Part shown: positions 15,026 to 22,648 of the stretch, one piece after another
Position numbering within the stretch: the stretch's first letter is position 1
Layout: each line of letters opens with the position of its first letter
Assembly (NCBI GenBank): GCA_052035915.1
Contig: JBPOHE010000179.1
Span: 1 to 27,798, forward strand
Origin: JBPOHE01 sp052035915
GTDB lineage: Bacteria; Pseudomonadota; Gammaproteobacteria; Chromatiales; Chromatiaceae
Reading direction: 5' to 3'
Length of the DNA stretch: 27,798 nucleotides
Notes under the pieces: model-generated
What the model saw: the letters and a program-made list of their open reading frames with translations, nothing else
Database searches by the model: none
What the model was told of the DNA's origin: nothing
Position numbers and translations under genes: made by a program

Positions 15026-15512
15026 TGCCATCCCTCCCGGACTGGACCGAGCAAGCGGCGTGGGACCTGATCTCCACCAGTGAGAAGGAGCCGGGCCTGT
15101 GGCCAGGAAGGATCTGATGAGCGAGTTTCCTCAGCCAACCCGTCATGCCGGCACGTCCCTTTCTCGCTGAAATAACTTGCTAATCAGATGAGAGAAAGAC
15201 GTATCAAGAATGGGTATCGCACTCAGTGATTCCGGGCCTCGACTGAAAATGGCCAGCATTTGTTCTGTTTTCGAGAACAAATCGTCATTATAAATGATAT
15301 TGTTCTTCTTTGGAGAACAGAAAGCCGGACGAAAGCGCCCAGGCCCGGAGACGCCGACAGACAGACGGGCCAGGCGTGATGCTTCCCCTGTCTCGCCCGC
15401 CGATTCGGCAAGACCGAACAGGAATTGGTATAAGATCCTTAACCTTGCCGCCCGCCTCTATTCTTCATACGCTATGAGTCCGAGTCTCCATCAGCCAGCC
15501 GAGGGTTTTTCC
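15026..15512. other. Gene-free stretch between InaA-like kinase and the isoaspartyl-methyltransferase gene
   Basis: This 487-base region separates two divergent genes and must contain both promoters. It holds repeat copy B (15233-15348). A TATAAGAT at 15429-15436 is the best -10-like sequence for the plus-strand gene, but without a convincing -35 box. The open frame that extends the methyltransferase gene upstream to 15294 begins inside the repeat and is not credible as coding. No RNA gene was recognised. Confidence 0.4.
15233..15348. repeat. 117-bp structured repeat, copy B
   Basis: Same plan as copy A: left end CGGGCCTCGACTGAAAATGG, first hairpin GTTCT 15262-15266, 7-base loop, AGAAC 15274-15278 (arms extend as ATTT/AAAT), second hairpin GTTCT 15302-15306, 7-base loop, AGAAC 15314-15318, right end GGCCCGG. 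The hairpins start 40 bases apart. The linker between them here forms a third small palindrome, TCATT-ATA-AATGA. Confidence 0.75.
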
Positions 15513-16181
15513 ATGGCCACCGCCCATGCCGAGCAAGCCAAGATCAATATGATCAAACAACAGATCCGTACCTGGGAGGTGTTGGATCAGCACGTCATCG
15601 CTGCGATCGAGGCGTTGCCCCGAGACGCCTTTGTCCCGGATTACCTGCATAATCTCGCCTATGCCGATACCGAACTCCCCCTGGGCGAGGGCGAGTCGAT
15701 GTTGAACCCCAAGGTGGAGGGGCGCTTACTCCAGACCATGCGGTTGCATCCCAACGACCGGGTGTTGGAGATCGGCACCGGCAGCGGCTATTTCACCGCC
15801 TGCCTGGCCCAGTTGTCCCAACGGGTGATCAGTTATGAATTGCGGGCCGATTTCGTGGCGGCCGCCCGGGAGCGTCTCGCCCGCTTCGGTATCGCCAATG
15901 TGGAAGTGCGAGAAGGAAATGGCCTGGTGGCTCAGATCGAAGGTGGTCCCTTCGACGCCATCGTCCTCACCGGCTCAGTGCCCCGGGTTCAGGATCTCGA
16001 TGTGCTGAAGACCCAGGTCAATCCGGGGGGAAGACTGGTGGCCGTGGTCGGACGGCCTCCGGTGATGGAAGCGATGCTGTTCACCCGGGTGAGGGAGGAC
16101 CAGTTCCGTAGCGAGAGTCTGTTCGAGACCCAGATACCCCCTCTGCAAGGCCTCAAGACCGTATCAGAGTTCATCTTTTGA
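15513..16181 (+). CDS. Protein-L-isoaspartate O-methyltransferase family protein
   Basis: 222 residues, a cytoplasmic SAM-dependent methyltransferase. Motif I VLEIGTGSGYFTACLAQL (84-101) and the C-terminal half (FDAIVLTGSVPRV, NPGGRLVAVVGRPPVMEAML) follow the PCMT family, which repairs isoaspartate in aged proteins. The substrate-loop region reads LGEGESMLNPKVEGRLLQ rather than the usual 'G..QTIS.P..VA.M', so the substrate may differ. ATG 15513 with GAGG upstream is chosen; the family normally begins shortly before NMIKQQIRTWEVLD. It is followed after seven bases by a rhodanese gene and then an outer-membrane protein gene, a probable operon. Pcm paralogues next to rhodanese are, to my knowledge, common upstream of tolC in related bacteria. 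Confidence 0.85.
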   Translation: MATAHAEQAKINMIKQQIRTWEVLDQHVIAAIEALPRDAFVPDYLHNLAYADTELPLGEGESMLNPKVEGRLLQTMRLHPNDRVLEIGTGSGYFTACLAQLSQRVISYELRADFVAAARERLARFGIANVEVREGNGLVAQIEGGPFDAIVLTGSVPRVQDLDVLKTQVNPGGRLVAVVGRPPVMEAMLFTRVREDQFRSESLFETQIPPLQGLKTVSEFIF

Positions 16182-16188
16182 GGCGGCC

Positions 16189-16509
16189 ATGCGGGAACTG
16201 ACCCCGGAAGAGTTGCAGGACTATCTCGCGAACCCGGCCAACTCGCCACGCCTGCTGGATGTTCGCGAGCCATGGGAGTACGGGATTTGTCGCATCGAGG
16301 GCGCGGAACTCATCCCCATGCGTCAGATCCCCCAGGCCCTGGGCCGATTGAGCCCCGCCGAAGAGATCGTGGTGATCTGCCATCACGGCATTCGCAGCCG
16401 CCAAGTCGCCCTTTTTCTCGAACGTCAGGGCTTTTCCAGGATCATCAATCTCAAGGAAGGAGTGGCTGGCTGGGCCAGGGATGTGAACCCGGCCATGCCG
16501 ACTTATTGA
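16189..16509 (+). CDS. Single-domain rhodanese (sulfurtransferase)
   Basis: 106 residues. Rhodaneses carry a persulfide on an active-site cysteine and pass sulfane sulfur to thiols, cyanide or proteins. LLDVREPWEYGICRIEGAELIP (22-43), the active-site loop CHHGIRS with Cys64, and GFSRIINLKEGVAGWARDV are all present, so the enzyme should be active. No signal peptide is seen, so it is cytoplasmic. GAGG lies just upstream of ATG 16189, seven bases after the methyltransferase stop. Confidence 0.9.
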   Translation: MRELTPEELQDYLANPANSPRLLDVREPWEYGICRIEGAELIPMRQIPQALGRLSPAEEIVVICHHGIRSRQVALFLERQGFSRIINLKEGVAGWARDVNPAMPTY

Positions 16510-16545
16510 AGGTCCACCCCATCACCGCTTATTCCCGGAACCACC

Positions 16546-17424
16546 ATGTCAACCCGCATCTCCCGCTCTCTTCCCCTGGAAAGACTCGTTGTGGCCGCCA
16601 TCGTCCTGGCCGGTTCGAGGCTTCCCGCCGCCATGGCCGCCCCGCCCCCGCTTCTCCTACCCCTGGAGACCCGTTATGCCCAGACCCTCGAAGGCCTGAC
16701 CCTGACGGGCAGCTACCGTTACTTTACCGATATGGAATTGCAGGAGGCCGATCGTTTCGACGGCTGGTCCCTGGATCTGGACCTCAGCCTCCCCCTCAAT
16801 GACCGCTTCCAGCTCTGGCTCTCGCTCCCGGTCTATACCCGGGGACAGGCCCGACTCACCAACCCGGGACAGCCGGATACCGGTCGGGAGATCGACATCA
16901 AGGGCAACGGCGGGGTCTATAATTTCACGACGCTGAATTTCGAGCACCAGCTGGGGTTTGCCCGGGATTCGGGCTATAACCTGGGCTATTACCTGGGTCT
17001 GGGGATGGTGGTGGACCCCCTGGATACCAGCGCGGCGAAAGGCGATGTATATAACCACCGGGGACGCATGACCCAGGGCGGGGTGAAACTCGATGGCACC
17101 GCCTGGGGCGATTCCATCCGCTGGTTGGGCAACTTCGGGCTGCGTTGGTACTGGCAGACGGACGATCTCTCCCCCAGCGGCGACAACTTCACCTACTTCG
17201 ACCTCAAAGGGGCGGCCATCTTCCCCGCCTGGGGAGAGGGAGTCCACCCCGTCATCGAAGCCACCTATCTGGGGGATTTCGGTCAGTACAACGCCTTGAC
17301 CCTGAGTCCGGAGCTGATTCTGACCCTGGGGCCGGATCTTTCCCTGAAGGCCGGGATACCCGTCGGTCTGGGTGGTGAAGGCAACCAGTTGGGCGCCACC
17401 GCCCAGTTTTCCTATCGATTCTAA
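16546..17424 (+). CDS. Outer-membrane beta-barrel protein
   Basis: 292 residues. An N-terminal signal peptide (RLVVAAIVLAGSRLPAAMAA, cleaved near residue 34) is followed by alternating amphipathic strands with many Tyr/Trp/Phe residues. The chain ends QFSYRF, the terminal aromatic signature recognised by the BAM machinery. Repeated strand-like pieces (LSLPLNDRFQLWLSLPVY, YNLGYYLGLGMVV, NFGLRWYWQ) suggest a barrel of roughly 10-12 strands. I do not recognise the exact family or substrate; a transporter-like barrel is possible. It is the last gene of the methyltransferase-rhodanese unit, 36 bases downstream. Its stop overlaps the convergent waaA stop by 3-4 bases. Confidence 0.7.
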   Translation: MSTRISRSLPLERLVVAAIVLAGSRLPAAMAAPPPLLLPLETRYAQTLEGLTLTGSYRYFTDMELQEADRFDGWSLDLDLSLPLNDRFQLWLSLPVYTRGQARLTNPGQPDTGREIDIKGNGGVYNFTTLNFEHQLGFARDSGYNLGYYLGLGMVVDPLDTSAAKGDVYNHRGRMTQGGVKLDGTAWGDSIRWLGNFGLRWYWQTDDLSPSGDNFTYFDLKGAAIFPAWGEGVHPVIEATYLGDFGQYNALTLSPELILTLGPDLSLKAGIPVGLGGEGNQLGATAQFSYRF

Positions 17425-18749
17425 GCGACTGGGGGAGCGACCTCGAGGGCGGGGCCTCCCAGCGACTTGGTCTTGCCTGGGGGCAACCTCTGGGTGACGA
17501 GGCAAAGCAGCCGATCCAGCGCCCCACGGTTGCTCGCCACGGCCAGACGGCCGTTTTCCCCGATCGCCACCCGCTCGTTGGCCTCCTGTAACCAGCGGAT
17601 CATCAGGGTGGCCAACTCCCGCCAACCGCTGATCTGCACCGCCGCCTGACGCTCCAACAACAGACGGCTGATTTCGGTAAAGTTGAACATATAGGGCCCG
17701 AACACCACGGGGAGACCCAGGGCGGCGGCTTCCAACGCATTATGACCACCATGCGTGACCAGACTGCCTCCAATAAAGGCCGCGTCCGCCGCCGACAACA
17801 GGATAGGCAGCTCGCCCATGCTGTCGCCGAGGAACACCGCCGTCTCCTGAGTGCATGGTTTGGATTCGGACCTCATCACCAGGGGCATCTCCTGCCGACG
17901 TATCATCGCCGCCACCTTGGCGAAACGTTCCGGATGGCGCGGCACCAACACCAGCAGGGCCGCCGGAAGTTCGGCGCGGATGCGCGCCTGGGCCTTGAGC
18001 ATCAACTCCTCCTCCCCTTCATGGGTGCTGGCAGCGACCCAGACCGGACGATCCACCCCCCAGAGCCGGCGGAAGACATGCCCATGCTCCTGAACGCTGG
18101 CCGGTATCCTGACATCGAATTTGATGTTGCCGGTGATCTTGACCACTTCCTTGTGGGCCCCCAGGGCGAGAAAGCGCTCGGCATCCGTGGCCTCCTGGGC
18201 GGCGATCAGGCTGATGTTCTGTAGTGCCGGACGGATCAGCCACTTGACCCGTCGATAGCCGGCCGCTGAGCGGGCCGATAATCGGGCATTGGCCAACAAC
18301 AGGGGAATCTGGCGTTGCGCGCAGACGGCCAGCAGATTGGGCCAGATCTCGGTCTCCATGATGATGACCAGCTCGGGTTGGATGCGGTCGAGAAAACGCG
18401 AGACGAACCAGGGGATGTCATAGGGCAGGTAGCAGTGCAGCACCTCCTGGCGAAACACCTGAAGTACCCGTTGGGAGCCGGTAGGGGTAGTGGTGGTCAC
18501 CAGGATGGGACGCTCCGGGTAGAGCCGACGCAGCCGTTTGATGAGCGGCGTGGCGGCCTGCACCTCACCCAGGGAGACCGCGTGCACCCAGATCGCGCCT
18601 GGGGCCGGGGGTTGAGGGGCGCGCCCGAAGCGTTCGCGCCAACGCCGCCGGTACTCCGGCGCCCGCAGGCTGCGCCAGAGCAGACGTAACAGCGCCAGCG
18701 GCAGCAAGAGGACGAGCAAAACACTATAGAAGCGCCGGACCATGCTCAT
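17421..18749 (-). CDS. waaA: 3-deoxy-D-manno-octulosonic acid (Kdo) transferase
   Basis: 442 residues, family GT30. WaaA attaches Kdo to lipid IVA on the inner face of the cytoplasmic membrane, an essential step of lipopolysaccharide synthesis. One N-terminal membrane anchor (about 8-25, VLLVLLLPLALLRLLW) is followed by the GT-B fold. The catalytic Glu62 lies in WVHAVSLGEVQAATPLI. ETEIWPNLL, AASTHEGEEE, PRHPERF and FIGGSLVTHGGHNALEAAALG are typical. The ATG overlaps the upstream aldo/keto reductase stop (ATGA), so the pair is co-translated. The 3' end overlaps the convergent outer-membrane protein gene. Confidence 0.93.
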   Translation of the reverse strand: MSMVRRFYSVLLVLLLPLALLRLLWRSLRAPEYRRRWRERFGRAPQPPAPGAIWVHAVSLGEVQAATPLIKRLRRLYPERPILVTTTTPTGSQRVLQVFRQEVLHCYLPYDIPWFVSRFLDRIQPELVIIMETEIWPNLLAVCAQRQIPLLLANARLSARSAAGYRRVKWLIRPALQNISLIAAQEATDAERFLALGAHKEVVKITGNIKFDVRIPASVQEHGHVFRRLWGVDRPVWVAASTHEGEEELMLKAQARIRAELPAALLVLVPRHPERFAKVAAMIRRQEMPLVMRSESKPCTQETAVFLGDSMGELPILLSAADAAFIGGSLVTHGGHNALEAAALGLPVVFGPYMFNFTEISRLLLERQAAVQISGWRELATLMIRWLQEANERVAIGENGRLAVASNRGALDRLLCLVTQRLPPGKTKSLGGPALEVAPPVA

Positions 18750-19525
18750 TCCCGACCAATGGATGACACCGCCGCGACATTCTCCGCCAGATGGGTTGGA
18801 TTGATGGTGCCCAGGATGACGCTGCCGACCCCGGGAGGTTCGAGTGCGAAACGCAGCGCCCGCCCGGCGGCCTCCGGCCCGGAGAGGTGCCCGCTCGACA
18901 GCGCCTTCTTGATCAACACCCCTTTTCCAGCCTCATGGGCCGCCTGAATCGCCGGACGCTCCCCGATGTGGTCCTGATTATAACTGAGCATCACCAGGTC
19001 GCAGACCTCCACCGCTCGCAGTGCCCCCTCCAGGCTCTTGGTGGAAATACCCTGGGCGCGGATCCAACCGGCCTCCTTGCAGCGGTTGAGCGTATCCAGG
19101 ACCGCTGCCTCTTCCAGGATAGCCAGGTCTTGGCCGTTGGAGTGGATGAGTACGGCGTCCAGATAATCGGTGCGCAAGCGTCTCAGGCTCCTTTCCAGGC
19201 TGTCCCGGGTGGCCTGGGCGGAAAAGTCGAAACTGGATCTCCCATCCTCGAAGCTTTCGCCGACCTTGGTCAGGATCACCCAATCACTCCGTGGCCCGGG
19301 CCGCAGACGACCGAGGCGTTCCTCGCTGCAACCATAGGCCGGCGCCGTATCCAGGAGGTTGATGCCGAGTTCCCGGGCCTGCCCGAGCAGTCGCCCGACC
19401 GCGGCGTCATCCGGCAACTCGAAGGGTCGGGGATATTTGACCCCCTGATTGCGGCCGATCTTCACCGTACCCAGACCGATGACGCTGACGCTCAGACCGC
19501 TGCTTCCCAGGGATCGCCGTTCCAT
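18746..19525 (-). CDS. Aldo/keto reductase
   Basis: 259 residues, a TIM-barrel NADPH-dependent carbonyl reductase. The catalytic tetrad is visible: Asp59 and Tyr64 (NLLDTAPAYGCSEERLG), Lys87 (WVILTKVGE) and His128 (YLDAVLIHSNG). It is somewhat short for the family (usually 280-330). GGAGG lies seven bases before ATG 19525. It overlaps waaA by four bases, so it is the first gene of that transcript. The physiological substrate cannot be told from sequence; the link with lipopolysaccharide synthesis may be only transcriptional. Confidence 0.9.
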   Translation of the reverse strand: MERRSLGSSGLSVSVIGLGTVKIGRNQGVKYPRPFELPDDAAVGRLLGQARELGINLLDTAPAYGCSEERLGRLRPGPRSDWVILTKVGESFEDGRSSFDFSAQATRDSLERSLRRLRTDYLDAVLIHSNGQDLAILEEAAVLDTLNRCKEAGWIRAQGISTKSLEGALRAVEVCDLVMLSYNQDHIGERPAIQAAHEAGKGVLIKKALSSGHLSGPEAAGRALRFALEPPGVGSVILGTINPTHLAENVAAVSSIGRE

Positions 19526-19795
19526 TCAGGCACCTCCGCGGAGGCAGAAGAGACGGGTTGCGTCAGACGGTTGCGGGAGAGCGACCAAGGCAGGGAGTCC
19601 TCCGGTGGGTGGGGATGCTTACAGAATACGCCTGGAGGGTATCTCCTGTTGAGAGGATTACACCGGATTGAACACCGCGAGGGATTTGAATTTACGCCCC
19701 GGAAGATGGCTTTCCCGCTTTCCAACACCGATTCCGTTTTGTTCTGGCCTTTGCTCGTCGGTTGGGCCAGCTTGATATAGCCAGTCGAAGGGAAC
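19526..19795. other. Upstream region of the aldo/keto reductase, no gene seen
   Basis: These 270 bases precede the aldo/keto reductase gene. The open frames here are short, start in unlikely places and have no recognisable protein content. The promoter of the aldo/keto reductase-waaA unit should be here, but I could not pick -35/-10 boxes with confidence. Confidence 0.35.
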
Positions 19796-19911
19796 CGGGG
19801 CTCGATTAAAATGGCCGTTTATTGTTCTTTTAAGGAGAACAATAGTCAAGCAATATGACATAAAGTTCTCAATAGAAGAACAAAAACCGGGCTATTTTGG
19901 CCGAGGCCCGG
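19796..19911. repeat. 117-bp structured repeat, copy C
   Basis: Left end CGGGGCTCGATTAAAATGGC, first hairpin GTTCT 19824-19828, 7-base loop, AGAAC 19836-19840 (arms extend TATT/AATA), second hairpin GTTCT 19865-19869, 7-base loop, AGAAC 19877-19881, right end GGCCCGG at 19905-19911. The hairpins start 41 bases apart. The linker contains GTCA-N7-TGAC, another small palindrome. The bases flanking GTTCT differ from copies A and B but stay paired. Confidence 0.75.
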
Positions 19912-19927
19912 AAGCCGGACCGGCCTC

Positions 19928-20012
19928 GTAGTTTGGGTTGCGAATTTCACAACCCAACACCTCTCGTCGATGTCGTTTGAAATCTTGGGTTGACGAGGTC
20001 AACCCAACCTAC
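19928..20012. repeat. REPIN-like element with TTGGGTT hairpins
   Basis: It starts GTAG, followed by TTGGGTT...AACCCAA. After about 25 bases it is mirrored by TTGGGTTGA-CGAGG-TCAACCCAA ending CCTAC. The GTAG/CTAC ends and paired hairpins are the same plan as the units at 850 and 11581, but with a different stem sequence, so it is a different REP subfamily. The ISAs1 element begins eight bases after it. Confidence 0.6.
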
Positions 20013-20019
20013 GCCGCTG

Positions 20020-21087
20020 CAGAGCAAACGCGCAATCCGAGGCTTTACATCAATGGAATACCTGGCATTGTTATCCTTTTCCGCAGAGGTGGAGAGCGAT
20101 GCCGGTGGATTTCTTCACACACTTCTCGGCGCCGAACGATCCGAGAGACGACAAAAACAAGCTTCATGCCCTCCTGGACATCCTCTTTCTGACGATCGCG
20201 GCCGTGGTAAGCGGTGCCGCCGGTTGGGAGGCGATCGAGGAGTTCGGAAAAGCCAAGATCGAGTGGTTGCGGCGGTTCTTACCCTTTACCAATGGGGTGC
20301 CTTCCCATGACCGAATCCGGGTGGTCATGATCTCGCTCTCGCCCAAGGGACTCCAAAGCTGTTTTGCCAACTGGATCAGCTCCGTGGCCGGCGCGCTCCC
20401 CGGGGAGATCATAGCGATCGACGGCAAGACCGTGCGACGTTCCTATGCCGGGGCGACAACCGAGGACCGATCCACCTGGTCAGCGCCTGGGCCAAGGCCA
20501 ACGGGGGGCGTCTTGGCCAAGTCAAGACGGACGCCAAGTCGAATGAGATCACGGCCATCCCCCAACTCCTTGAATTGTTGGAACTCCGGGGCTGTATCGT
20601 GACTTTGGATGCGATGGGAGGCCAACGCGACATCGCCCAGAGGATTCAGGACAGGGGGGCGGGTAGGTGTTCGCCGTAAAGGACAATCAGCCCAGTCTCC
20701 ATGAAGCCATTGTGGACTACTTTGAAACCGCCGATCGGGCGGGCGATTCGTGAAAGCTATCAGAACGGAAAAACGACGGTCGAAACACGCTACTACATCG
20801 TCTCCTTTGATCGAGGGGTGGAGCGTTTCGCCCAGGCGGTGCGTGGGCATTGGGGGATTGAGAACTCTCTGCACTGGGTTCTGGATGTGACCTTCGGCGA
20901 GGACGACAGTCGCCCCGCGCAGGCTTCGGCGCCGAGAACTTCGCCGTCATCCGGCAGATCGCCCTCTATCTCCTGAAATGCGACCCCTCCAAGGGGAGCG
21001 TGAATAAGAAACTCTTACGGGCGGCCTGGAACGATGACTTCCGCGCTAAAGTGTTGTCTCGACTCTGAGGATGGCGCGTTTGCCCGG
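20020..21087 (+). mobile_element. ISAs1-family insertion sequence (decayed)
   Basis: Terminal inverted repeats of 19 bp with 3 mismatches bound the element: CAGAGCAAACGCGCAATCC at 20020-20038 and, inverted, GGATGGCGCGTTTGCCCGG at 21069-21087. The 1068-bp length fits ISAs1-type elements, and the transposase relic ends one base before the right repeat. I could not see a direct target duplication outside the ends, consistent with an old insertion. Confidence 0.75.
20099..21068 (+). pseudogene. ISAs1-family transposase pseudogene
   Basis: The protein pieces FSAPNDPRDDKNKLHALLDILF, AAGWEAIEEFGKAK, GEIIAIDGKTVRRSYAGA, then in another frame IHLVSAWAKANGGRLGQVKT and IVTLDAMGGQRDIAQRI, then FAVKDNQPSLHEAIVDYF, then GHWGIENSLHWVLDVTFGEDD, then NFAVIRQIALYLLKCDP match a DDE transposase of this family in order. 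They fall in different frames, with breaks near 20455, 20665, 20750 and 20920, so at least three or four frameshifts separate them and no functional enzyme can be made. Catalytic Asp residues are recognisable in IAIDGKT and TLDAMG. Confidence 0.85.
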
Positions 21088-21194
21088 ATATTCGGGGTAG
21101 CAGAGTTGGTCGGCGTCGCCAAAGGCTTTAGTATTCCGGTCGAAGACATCCCGCCCGCGGTGGACGGGATACGCGGCTCAGCAGTAATCAGCCC

Positions 21195-22637
21195 ATGAAA
21201 CATCGACCCCAGATCCGCAAGACCAAGATCGTCGCCACCATCGGTCCGGCCTCGGACCCACCCGAGGTCCTTCGCGAGATGATCCGCGCCGGCATGAACG
21301 TCGCCCGCCTCAACCTTTCCCACGGCAACTATACCCAGCATGCCGAGCGGGTGCTGCGCGTGCGCCGGATTGCCGAGGAAGAAGGCACCCATGTCGCCGT
21401 CATGCTCGATACCCGGGGGATCGAGATCCGCACCGGCCCGCTCCGCGAAAGCACGGTCGAATTGTTGCCGGGCAATCTTTTCACCCTCTATGGCACTCCC
21501 CTGGTCGGGGATGCGGCCCGGGTCTCCGTGTCCTACCGTCATCTGCCTGAGGAGGTGGAACCCGGCACCCCGATCCTGCTCGACGATGGCGCCATCGAAC
21601 TGGAGGTGGTACGCACCACGGCGGAGGCGGTGGTGTGTCGGGTGATCCACGGCGGCCAACTCAAGGCCAATAAGAGCCTGAATCTGCCCGAGACCCAGTT
21701 GGCGATAAGTGCGGTCAGTCCGGAGAACCGGGAGGATATCGTCAAGGAACTGAGTTTCGCCGCCGAGCATCAGGTCGACTATATCGCCGCCTCCTTCGTC
21801 CAGACCGGCTACGAAGTGCTGCGCATGCGCGACATTCTGTTCGAGCGGGGCGTCAGCATCCCCATCATCGCCAAGATCGAAAACAAGGCCGGGGTGAAAA
21901 ACCTCGAAGAGATCGTCGACGCCGCCGATGGCATCATGGTGGCGCGGGGCGATCTGGGGGTGGAACTCCCCCTGGCGGATGTCCCCAGCATGCAGAAAAA
22001 GATCATCCGCACCACGGTGACCAACGGCAAGCCGGTAATCACCGCCACCCAGATGCTGGCCTCCATGGAGGTGAATCCCAAGCCTACCCGCGCCGAGGCC
22101 AGCGATGTCGCTAACGCCATCTTGGATGGCTCCTCGGCGGTGATGCTCTCGGGCGAGACCGCCGCCGGAAAATACCCGGTGGAGGCGGTGCGCACCATGG
22201 CCGGACTGGCCCTGCGCACCGAGTTGTCGCTACGGGAGTACGGCTATCTGCAGAAGATCCGCGCCAATCCCTCCAACGTGGTGACCGAGGCGGTCAATCA
22301 CGCCGCCGTGACCATGGCTACCGAACTTCAGGCTGCCGCCATCTTCAGTCTCACCGAGACCGGCTTCAGCGCCCGTCTGGCCTCCAAACATCGGCCGGAT
22401 TGCCCCATCCTGGCGGTGACCGCCTCGCGTTCGGTGGCCCGCCGGCTGTCGATGAACTGGGGCGTCCTGCCTCTGCTCTACGAAGGCGAACGGAGCGACG
22501 AGGCCAAACTGGAGTTCGCCCTGCAAGAGGCCATTTCTCACGACTATATCGGGCCGGGGGACATCATCGTCGCCACCGCCGGCTACAAGCAGCAGGCCGG
22601 TGGCACCGATCTGATCCGAGTCATCACCCTGGCCTAG
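21195..22637 (+). CDS. pyk: Pyruvate kinase
   Basis: 480 residues. It transfers phosphate from phosphoenolpyruvate to ADP in the last step of glycolysis. RKTKIVATIGPAS at the N-terminus, AGMNVARLNLSHG, the B-domain segment ILLDDGAIELEVV, the active-site signature IIAKIENKAGVKNLEEIVD with MVARGDLGVELPL, TATQMLASM and LDGSSAVMLSGETAAGKYPVEAV are all intact. ATG 21195 lacks an obvious ribosome binding site. The upstream 107 bases separate it from the right end of a decayed insertion sequence, so its promoter may have been remodelled by that insertion. The SDR gene starts 11 bases downstream. Confidence 0.96.
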   Translation: MKHRPQIRKTKIVATIGPASDPPEVLREMIRAGMNVARLNLSHGNYTQHAERVLRVRRIAEEEGTHVAVMLDTRGIEIRTGPLRESTVELLPGNLFTLYGTPLVGDAARVSVSYRHLPEEVEPGTPILLDDGAIELEVVRTTAEAVVCRVIHGGQLKANKSLNLPETQLAISAVSPENREDIVKELSFAAEHQVDYIAASFVQTGYEVLRMRDILFERGVSIPIIAKIENKAGVKNLEEIVDAADGIMVARGDLGVELPLADVPSMQKKIIRTTVTNGKPVITATQMLASMEVNPKPTRAEASDVANAILDGSSAVMLSGETAAGKYPVEAVRTMAGLALRTELSLREYGYLQKIRANPSNVVTEAVNHAAVTMATELQAAAIFSLTETGFSARLASKHRPDCPILAVTASRSVARRLSMNWGVLPLLYEGERSDEAKLEFALQEAISHDYIGPGDIIVATAGYKQQAGGTDLIRVITLA

Positions 22638-22648
22638 CGATTCCAACC

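Noticed and set aside
1658..15318. GTTCT-N7-AGAAC pairs as LexA/SOS boxes
   Set aside because: Spacing and sequence do not match the CTGT-N8-ACAG gammaproteobacterial box, the motif always occurs as two hairpins inside a longer repeat, and the neighbouring genes are not SOS genes.
15294..15512. N-terminal extension of the isoaspartyl-methyltransferase gene
   Set aside because: The extension starts inside repeat copy B and gives an arginine/serine-rich string unlike the family; ATG 15513 has a ribosome binding site and fits the family's start.
22400..22648. Upstream extension of the SDR reading frame
   Set aside because: It overlaps the conserved C-terminal part of pyk in another frame; the glycine-rich cofactor motif lies ten residues after ATG 22649, as usual.
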